A DNA stretch of 5,856 nucleotides, taken from contig NZ_CAIP01000048.1 in NCBI RefSeq assembly GCF_000297435.1, positions 1 through 5,856 of the forward strand, written 5' to 3'. Shown here one piece after another: positions 1 through 3,880 of this stretch. The DNA is from Microcystis sp. T1-4. GTDB taxonomy: Bacteria; Cyanobacteriota; Cyanobacteriia; Cyanobacteriales; Microcystaceae. The position numbers and the translations under genes are program-made. Position 1 is the first letter of the stretch. Each line of letters starts with the position of its first letter. Below the pieces are notes generated by a model that had not been told where the DNA came from, ran no database searches, and saw only the letters and a program-made list of their open reading frames with translations.

Positions 1-40
1 AATTCATAATTCATAATTCATAATTCATAATTCATAATTC
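1..40. repeat. Heptamer tandem array (AATTCAT)n
   Basis: Five full copies of AATTCAT plus AATTC run without a mismatch from the window edge, so the array may extend further left. It ends one base before the purK stop codon (42-44, read on the minus strand). Tandem heptamers of this kind are known in cyanobacteria as short tandemly repeated repetitive (STRR) sequences. No function can be read from the sequence. Confidence 0.9.
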
Positions 41-41
41 C

Positions 42-1169
42 CTAACAACCATACCAAAGCTTTTCTATCTGCCTTGCCAGATCCGATAACTCAGAGCGAT
101 CGCTTGTATCCCTTAACAGGGTGACATGGCCTAATTTTCGACCGGGACGGGACTTTTTACCATACCAAAAAACGTGAGCGCCGGGGATTGCCGCTAAAAC
201 TGCTCTTTTTTCCCCATAATCGCCGTCACTATCCTCAAAACCCAATAAATTAACCATGACTGCCCCAGCAGATTTTAAGTCCGTGGCTCCGAGGGGCAAA
301 TTAGCCACTGCTTGCAGTTGTAGGGCAAATTGGGAGGTAAGACAGGCAGAGAGGCTGTAATGACCAGAATTATGGGTACGGGGAGCGATTTCATTAATCA
401 ATACCTCTCCCTGGGGAGTGACAAATAACTCCATCCCGAAAACACCCACCGCCGACAAACTACTTAACAGATGATGGGCGATAGATTCAGTTTGAGCCTG
501 TAATGATTGGTTAAGAGCGGCGGGAGCAATCACCCAGTGACAGACTTGCTCCTCTTGATAGGTTTCCACCACGGGATAGGTGACGATTTCCCCGGTTAAT
601 CCCCTAGCGGCAACGATGGCTAATTCTCGCTCGTAGGGAATATAAGCTTCTAACATCAAGTCAAGACGCTCTAATTGCGGCTTTTTGGCGTTTAATTCTT
701 CAGGAGTGCGGATAATAAAGGTTCCTTGACCATCATAACCGTGTCGTCGCGCTTTCAGCACTAGCGGAAAAGGATAATTTTCTAGTTGGGATAAATTATC
801 TATCGCCCAAAAATCAGGCACAGGCAACCCTAGGGAGCGTAAATAACATCTTTGCTCGTATTTATCCAATAGGGGGCGCAGATTTGCCAAACTAGGATAG
901 AATTTAACTCCTGTGGCCGCTAATTCTTCTAGGGCATCTAAATTAACAAACTCATTTTCAAAAGTGATCAGATCACAATGTTGAGCTAGTTTTTTTGTGC
1001 CTTCCACGTCAGCTATTTCCGCAAAGACAACCCCGTCAGCTAAAGCAACGGCGGGATCATCGGGGTGTGGTGTTTGTACAATTAGAGAAATGCCTAATTT
1101 CTTGGCTTCCTGTGCCATCATCCAAGCTAATTGTCCACCACCAATAACACCAACCCTTGTTTGCATCAT
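42..1169 (-). CDS. purK: 5-(carboxyamino)imidazole ribonucleotide synthase (PurK)
   Basis: PurK uses ATP and bicarbonate to convert 5-aminoimidazole ribonucleotide to N5-CAIR, the substrate of PurE in cytosolic de novo purine synthesis. The 375-residue product has the normal family length and reads as a complete ATP-grasp protein. Residues 7-18 are the N-terminal glycine motif (GVIGGGQLAWMM). K139 followed by RRHGYDGQG (141-149) is the ATP-binding part. GMELF (245-249), INEIAPRTHNSGH (258-270) and RPGRKLGH (341-348) match the acidic metal-binding and C-terminal PurK signatures. No catalytic element appears missing. Two adjacent ATGs are possible starts (1167-1169 and 1164-1166). The first overlaps the TGA of the upstream pentapeptide gene as ATGA, and no strong Shine-Dalgarno is visible, so translational coupling is plausible. 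purE is not in the window. The identification is firm; the start is uncertain by one codon. Confidence 0.96.
   Translation of the reverse strand: MMQTRVGVIGGGQLAWMMAQEAKKLGISLIVQTPHPDDPAVALADGVVFAEIADVEGTKKLAQHCDLITFENEFVNLDALEELAATGVKFYPSLANLRPLLDKYEQRCYLRSLGLPVPDFWAIDNLSQLENYPFPLVLKARRHGYDGQGTFIIRTPEELNAKKPQLERLDLMLEAYIPYERELAIVAARGLTGEIVTYPVVETYQEEQVCHWVIAPAALNQSLQAQTESIAHHLLSSLSAVGVFGMELFVTPQGEVLINEIAPRTHNSGHYSLSACLTSQFALQLQAVANLPLGATDLKSAGAVMVNLLGFEDSDGDYGEKRAVLAAIPGAHVFWYGKKSRPGRKLGHVTLLRDTSDRSELSDLARQIEKLWYGC
96..103. repeat. HIP1 octamer GCGATCGC
   Basis: A perfect copy of the highly iterated palindrome HIP1, lying inside the 3' part of purK. HIP1 abundance is a known hallmark of many cyanobacterial genomes; it supports the taxonomic call but says nothing about this gene. 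Confidence 0.85.
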
Positions 1170-1675
1170 TGATCACATCCTAAAGATTCCGGGGTAGAGA
1201 CGCCGGTTTTTGAGTTGACACCCTCGGCTCTTTCACAGAGATTTTTGATTTGTTGAGCGTCAAGCACGGCAAAACTAAAATCAGCACCGTTGATATTGAC
1301 TCCCTCGAAAATGGTGCGCAGCATGATCGCTTCGGCAAAAATGGCATCGCTTAAATCGGAATTTTTAAAGGTACTCAGATAGGCTAATCCATTGGTTAAG
1401 TCCGCCCCATGAAAGTTGCCTTCGATGATAGAGGCTCCGTTAAACACTGCCCCGCGCAAATCGGCAGAGCTAAAGTTAGAATCTTGCAGATTAACGTTAG
1501 TAAATTGGGCAGATTGCAAATTTTGTCCTGAAAAATCCTTTCCTGTCAGATTCTGGTTTTCATAACTGGCATTGGCTCCTGTGACAGCAGCAGAACTGGC
1601 AGCTAAGGCATTGACAGGAGATAGGATAAATAGTAAGGCAAAAAAAGCGATCGCTAGTCGAAAGATAGTCTTCAT
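1166..1675 (-). CDS. Secreted/lumenal pentapeptide-repeat protein
   Basis: A 169-residue protein with a clear signal peptide: K2 and R6, a hydrophobic stretch at about 7-19, and a likely cleavage site after ALA at residue 25. From about residue 41 to 135 it is built of pentapeptide repeats of the A(D/N)LXX/FXX type (NLTGK, DFSGQ, NLQSA, NFSSA, DLRGA and others), which in known structures form a right-handed quadrilateral beta helix. The C-terminal tail has C147 and C167 around NSKTGVSTPESLGC. This resembles the tail of lumenal pentapeptide proteins in cyanobacteria and plants (TL17-like), where a disulfide is plausible. Export to the periplasm or thylakoid lumen is inferred. The molecular role of the family is unknown. 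Its stop overlaps the purK start by four bases, so the two genes are probably co-transcribed. No strong Shine-Dalgarno precedes the ATG. A candidate promoter lies 34 bp upstream. Confidence 0.9.
   Translation of the reverse strand: MKTIFRLAIAFFALLFILSPVNALAASSAAVTGANASYENQNLTGKDFSGQNLQSAQFTNVNLQDSNFSSADLRGAVFNGASIIEGNFHGADLTNGLAYLSTFKNSDLSDAIFAEAIMLRTIFEGVNINGADFSFAVLDAQQIKNLCERAEGVNSKTGVSTPESLGCDQ
1647..1654. repeat. HIP1 octamer GCGATCGC
   Basis: A perfect HIP1 copy inside the signal-peptide codons of the pentapeptide gene. Confidence 0.85.
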
Positions 1676-1708
1676 TGGCGGAAAATTCCATCAGTGGGCA
1701 TTCTTGAT

Positions 1709-1736
1709 TTTATAGCAGTAAGTCATCAGCCGTCAG
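1709..1736 (-). promoter_or_regulatory. Candidate promoter for the pentapeptide-purK pair
   Basis: On the minus strand CTGACG (1731-1736) and TATAAA (1709-1714) are separated by 16 bp, and a TGC just before the -10 fits an extended -10. The predicted transcript would begin near 1702, giving a leader of about 27 nt before the ATG at 1675. The -35 matches the consensus at four of six positions and lies inside a TCAG-type heptamer repeat. The assignment rests on sequence resemblance only. Confidence 0.45.
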
Positions 1737-1739
1737 CTT
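1726..1739 (+). repeat. Two-unit TCAGNNN heptad
   Basis: TCAGCCG followed directly by TCAGCTT. The same TCAG-plus-three pattern recurs at 1846-1859 and 5614-5627, and as a long array at 2810-2861. It may be a degenerate short tandem repeat. It overlaps the proposed -35 of the pentapeptide gene. Confidence 0.5.
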
Positions 1740-1757
1740 TTCACCGGCCGCGAGAAA

Positions 1758-1782
1758 TTGCTGGCACACAAACCTTTATAAT
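1758..1782 (+). promoter_or_regulatory. Weak candidate promoter upstream of natD
   Basis: A perfect TATAAT (1777-1782) lies in the divergent intergenic region. TTGCTG (1758-1763) sits only 13 bp before it, shorter than usual, so if this is a promoter the -35 is poor. The leader to the natD ATG would be about 155 nt. No better plus-strand promoter was seen closer to the gene. Confidence 0.25.
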
Positions 1783-1845
1783 GGCTGTCTAGGCTTATAC
1801 TGCCATGCAATTTGGTCTAAACAAAAATATTTAAGCCACAGGCCC

Positions 1846-1859
1846 TCAGCTTTCAGTTA
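1846..1859 (+). repeat. Two-unit TCAGNNN heptad
   Basis: TCAGCTT followed by TCAGTTA. The second unit is identical to the repeat unit of the long array after natD (TCAGTTA in that phase), which links the two sites. Confidence 0.5.
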
Positions 1860-1935
1860 AATAAAGTAAAAGACAAAAGTTAATTAATTTTCTCTCTCCT
1901 GACTCCTATTTCTAAGGACAATTTCTGATTTATAC

Positions 1936-1941
1936 AAGAGG
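1936..1941 (+). promoter_or_regulatory. Shine-Dalgarno of natD
   Basis: AAGAGG lies four bases before the ATG at 1946. It is only one base before an in-frame TTG at 1943, too close to serve that codon, so it decides the start in favour of the ATG. Confidence 0.6.
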
Positions 1942-1945
1942 TTTG

Positions 1946-2809
1946 ATGGATACACCGCAACTTTTATTCAATGGTTTAGCCGTCGGCAGTATTATTGCTC
2001 TGGCTGCCGTCGGGTTAACCCTTACCTGTGGCATTTTGCGTCTGTCTAATTTTGCCCACGGCGATTTTATGACTTTGGGTGCTTACATAACTTGGGTGGT
2101 AAATGCTCAAGGGATTAATCTCTGGTTAGCGATGCTGGTGGGGGCAGCAGTGACAGCTATTGCCATGCTCATTGCCGAGAGATTATTATGGAAACCTATG
2201 CGCGATCGACGGGCCGATTCTACCACTTTAATTATTATTTCGATCGGTTTGGCTTTATTTCTTCGCAATGGTATTTTAATGATCTGGGGCGGCAGTAATC
2301 AACGCTACGATCTGCCTGTGATGACCGCTACAGAAATTTTTGGGATTAAAGTAGCTTTTGATCGCTTGTTAGTCATTGGTTTGGCAATTATAGTTATTAT
2401 TGCCCTCCATTTGTTATTACAAAAAACCAAAATCGGTAAGGCGATGCGCGCCGTAGCTGACAGCACCGATTTAGCTAGAGTAACCGGAATTAACGTCGAA
2501 TGGGTTGTTTTCTGGACATGGATAATTACGGGAGTTTTAACTGCTTTAGCCGGAGGGATGTTCGGGTTAATTACTGGGGGAGTGCGTCCCAATATGGGCT
2601 GGTTTTTAATCTTACCCATGTTTGCGTCCGTGATTTTAGGTGGTATTGGTAATCCCTACGGAGCGATTGCTGGGGCTTTAATTATTGGTTTTGCCCAAGA
2701 AATTAGTGTCCCCTTAATTGGTTCCAATTATAAATTAGGCGTGGCTTTATTAATTATGATCTTGCTGTTATTATTCCGTCCTCAAGGTTTATTTAAAGGC
2801 ACGGTTTAA
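1946..2809 (+). CDS. natD: Branched-chain/neutral amino-acid ABC transporter permease (LivH/NatD type)
   Basis: One of the two membrane subunits of an ABC importer of the HAAT family; it would work with a second permease (NatC/LivM), two ATPases and a binding protein. The 287-residue product is almost wholly hydrophobic, with roughly eight membrane segments. Family signatures are SNFAHGDFMTLGAY (34-47), the cytoplasmic coupling loop GKAMRAVADSTDLARVTGI (164-182), FASVILGGIGNPYGAIAGA (226-244) and the typical C-terminal FRPQGLFKG (277-285). The length matches LivH rather than the longer urea permease UrtB. The N-terminal half closely follows cyanobacterial NatD as I remember it, so that symbol is preferred to livH; substrate range is inferred. 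The ATG at 1946 has a Shine-Dalgarno. No partner subunit is adjacent: the next gene is convergent. In cyanobacteria nat genes are known to be scattered. The stop codon directly touches a heptamer array. Confidence 0.9.
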   Translation: MDTPQLLFNGLAVGSIIALAAVGLTLTCGILRLSNFAHGDFMTLGAYITWVVNAQGINLWLAMLVGAAVTAIAMLIAERLLWKPMRDRRADSTTLIIISIGLALFLRNGILMIWGGSNQRYDLPVMTATEIFGIKVAFDRLLVIGLAIIVIIALHLLLQKTKIGKAMRAVADSTDLARVTGINVEWVVFWTWIITGVLTALAGGMFGLITGGVRPNMGWFLILPMFASVILGGIGNPYGAIAGALIIGFAQEISVPLIGSNYKLGVALLIMILLLLFRPQGLFKGTV

Positions 2810-2861
2810 CAGTTATCAGTTATCAGTTATCAGTTATCAGTTATCAGTTATCAGTTATCAG
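2810..2861 (+). repeat. Heptamer tandem array (CAGTTAT)n
   Basis: Seven perfect copies of CAGTTAT plus CAG begin at the first base after the natD stop codon. The stop and the next four bases (TAACAGT, 2807-2813) differ by one base from the same unit read in phase as TATCAGT, so the stop may itself be part of a degenerate first copy. It is an STRR-type repeat with perfect units, suggesting recent expansion. Confidence 0.92.
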
Positions 2862-2875
2862 ATGTAAGTTTTAAG

Positions 2876-2895
2876 TTATTTATTTATTTATTTAT
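2876..2895 (+). repeat. Tetranucleotide repeat (TTAT)5
   Basis: Five perfect TTAT units lie between the natD and DUF4346 genes, a second simple repeat in the same 160-bp gap. Confidence 0.85.
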
Positions 2896-2910
2896 CTTCA
2901 TCTTTATCCC

Positions 2911-2924
2911 TGTTTACTGTTTAC
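2911..2924 (+). repeat. Two-unit heptamer (TGTTTAC)2
   Basis: Two perfect adjacent copies of TGTTTAC followed by TG. The period is seven again, but the unit differs from the two longer arrays. Confidence 0.6.
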
Positions 2925-2927
2925 TGG

Positions 2928-2950
2928 ACGGCTACGCCGTGCCTTTGGCA
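2928..2950. repeat. Tandem small hairpins between convergent genes
   Basis: ACGGC-TAC-GCCGT (2928-2940) is followed at once by TGCC-TTT-GGCA (2940-2950), sharing one T. Both are perfect GC-rich stems with three-base loops. They lie in the gap between the 3' ends of natD and the DUF4346 gene, so they could help end or stabilise transcripts from either side. No T-tract follows on either strand, so a REP-like palindromic repeat is as likely as a terminator. Confidence 0.55.
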
Positions 2951-2969
2951 ACACTGAAAAGCCCAATCT

Positions 2970-3353
2970 TTAATCCTGAATATATTCTTCCCCGGTGATT
3001 AAAGCGTATTCAGCGCGGGTAAATTCTCGACCTAAATAAGCAGCATGATCGAACATAGTAATCGGACAAGGTTGGGTTTCTTCGATCACTTTGACGGCTA
3101 ATTCTTTGGCAGTCCTGGCGGTGTAAATAGTCTCAGGATTGCGATCAAGTTTTTGCCTAACACCGATAACTTTTCCCGTTTCTGGATCGACGGCTAAACC
3201 TTTTTCGTTGATAATATTGCTGTAATGTTTGGCACAGATTAACCCTGCTTCTCGGTCTAGATAAATAATAAAATATCCTGCGGGATCGAGAGCGATCGGA
3301 CGTTTGGAAAGTTGATTATCAATAGCTGTGATTTGGGATTTTAATTCGCTCAT
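2970..3353 (-). CDS. DUF4346 family protein
   Basis: A 127-residue soluble protein of a small family known mainly from cyanobacteria; I recognise it by its conserved core, and its function is not established. Recognisable stretches are LDPAGYFIIYLDREAGLICAK (from residue 22), VDPETGKVI (55-63), the helix TARTAKELAVKVIEE (78-92) and the C-terminal DHAAYLGREFTRAEYAL (102-118) with GEEYIQD at the end. It has no signal peptide or membrane segment. I chose the ATG at 3351-3353. An upstream in-frame TTG (3396-3398) would add 15 unconvincing residues, and it would lie between the likely -10 box and the transcription start, so it could not be translated from that promoter. The Shine-Dalgarno is weak (AAGAAA directly before the ATG). 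The gene stands alone, convergent with natD. Family assignment is fairly sure; the role is unknown. Confidence 0.82.
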   Translation of the reverse strand: MSELKSQITAIDNQLSKRPIALDPAGYFIIYLDREAGLICAKHYSNIINEKGLAVDPETGKVIGVRQKLDRNPETIYTARTAKELAVKVIEETQPCPITMFDHAAYLGREFTRAEYALITGEEYIQD

Positions 3354-3398
3354 TTTCTTGACAAAATTACTTAAATATGTAGTTGAAAGCAAGAGCAA

Positions 3399-3427
3399 AT
3401 TATATCACATACCATCATCCTTGTTCT
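3399..3427 (-). promoter_or_regulatory. Extended -10 promoter of the DUF4346 gene
   Basis: On the minus strand a perfect TATAAT (3399-3404) is preceded by TGA, making a full TGnTATAAT extended -10. A poor -35 (AGAACA, 3422-3427) lies 17 bp away. Initiation would fall near 3392, giving a leader of about 38 nt to the ATG at 3353. Confidence 0.6.
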
Positions 3428-3562
3428 AGAGTATTTTGTCGAGATAAGCACTATTTTCTGTGAGCAAATCTGACCTACTGAGCAATAATACTAAATCCTG
3501 TTTAAAAAGTATAGGATAGTGGGGAGCGGAGGCAAGAGGAAAGAGACAATAGAGGCAATAGA

Positions 3563-3589
3563 TAATCAGTATTTAATAAACGGATTTAG
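3563..3589 (+). repeat. 27-bp direct repeat, copy 1
   Basis: This segment starts TAATCAGT and ends AATAAACGGATTTAG. It matches 3766-3792 at 25 of 27 positions in the same orientation. The two copies bracket the inner MITE-like element and the large hairpin. Confidence 0.75.
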
Positions 3590-3603
3590 GTTCGGACTAT
3601 TGA

Positions 3604-3714
3604 GTAATACCATTTCTCTAAATGAAAACTACACATCGAATTTAAGTACCCCTTAAAAAGGGGGATTTAGGGGGATTAAACTTCTGTAGTCAGACTTTGG
3701 AGAATTGGTATAAC
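3604..3714. mobile_element. Inner MITE-like element with terminal inverted repeats
   Basis: The 27-base left end (3607-3633, starting ATACCATTTCTC and ending ACTACA) matches the reverse complement of the right end (3685-3711) at 20 of 27 positions. The match extends outward as GTAATACC/GTTATACC. The core holds CCCCTT-AAA-AAGGGG (3649-3663) followed by GATTTAGGGGGATT, a G-rich motif I recall as common in intergenic cyanobacterial repeats. There is no coding capacity. A TA at 3605-3606 on the left and 3710-3711 on the right is the only hint of a target duplication. I infer a MITE-like repeat; the family is not named. Confidence 0.55.
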
Positions 3715-3718
3715 GCAC

Positions 3719-3751
3719 AGAAAACGGGTTTCTCGGAGAAACCCGTTTTCT
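3719..3751. terminator. Perfect 15-bp hairpin, possible bidirectional terminator
   Basis: AGAAAACGGGTTTCT (3719-3733) and AGAAACCCGTTTTCT (3737-3751) form a 15-bp stem with no mismatch around a CGG loop. The stem carries its own A-run on one side and T-run on the other, so it reads as a terminator on both strands. It lies about 130 bp past the 3' end of the DUF2252 gene, so it could end that minus-strand transcript. It sits inside a repeat cluster, so it may instead be a dispersed palindromic repeat. Confidence 0.5.
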
Positions 3752-3765
3752 ACTCAGAAAATAAG

Positions 3766-3792
3766 TAATCAGTTTTTGATAAACGGATTTAG
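3766..3792 (+). repeat. 27-bp direct repeat, copy 2
   Basis: The second copy, ending GATAAACGGATTTAG, differs from copy 1 at two positions. Its right end doubles as the right arm of the outer inverted repeat. Confidence 0.75.
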
Positions 3793-3813
3793 TATCACAC
3801 CAGCTGCCATCTG

Positions 3814-3834
3814 GGGGCGCAAAGCTCGCGCCCC
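3814..3834. terminator. GC-rich hairpin downstream of the DUF2252 gene
   Basis: GGGGCGC (3814-3820) pairs with GCGCCCC (3828-3834) over a seven-base loop, 46 bp beyond the stop of the minus-strand DUF2252 gene. The stem is strong but no T-tract follows on the minus strand, so intrinsic termination is uncertain; it may protect a 3' end or be a repeat. Confidence 0.35.
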
Positions 3835-3880
3835 TAATCTAAGGTCGAAAAATAACAGGCTGATAGCTGAGAGGTTAACC

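Larger units (their letters stand above)
3488..3795. repeat. Outer imperfect inverted repeat, MITE-like
   Basis: ATACTAAATCC-T-GTTTA (3488-3504) is matched in inverted orientation by TAAACGGATTTAGTAT (3780-3795). All 16 bases agree apart from one inserted T on the left. The pair frames about 308 bp of non-coding DNA with no transposase, as expected of a non-autonomous element or its remains. No target-site duplication is obvious outside the ends. A third copy of the end motif lies inside, at 3577-3589. Confidence 0.5.

Noticed and set aside
997..1197. Open frame of 66 codons on the plus strand
   Set aside because: It lies opposite the well-supported purK gene, has a low-complexity, unfamilyed translation and no ribosome site; it is a shadow.
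1931..1936. TATACA as a -10 box for natD
   Set aside because: It directly abuts the ribosome site, so transcription would start at or after the start codon; no -35 fits.
1943..1945. TTG as the natD start
   Set aside because: The Shine-Dalgarno would be only one base away; the adjacent ATG at 1946 has workable spacing.
2305..2619. Open frame of 104 codons on the minus strand
   Set aside because: It lies opposite conserved NatD membrane segments; its composition is that of an antisense reading of hydrophobic codons.
2810..2861. Possible CRISPR array
   Set aside because: The unit is seven bases with no spacers between copies, so it is a simple tandem repeat.
3488..3795. Possible complete insertion sequence
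   Set aside because: No transposase frame lies between the inverted repeats and no clear target duplication flanks them.
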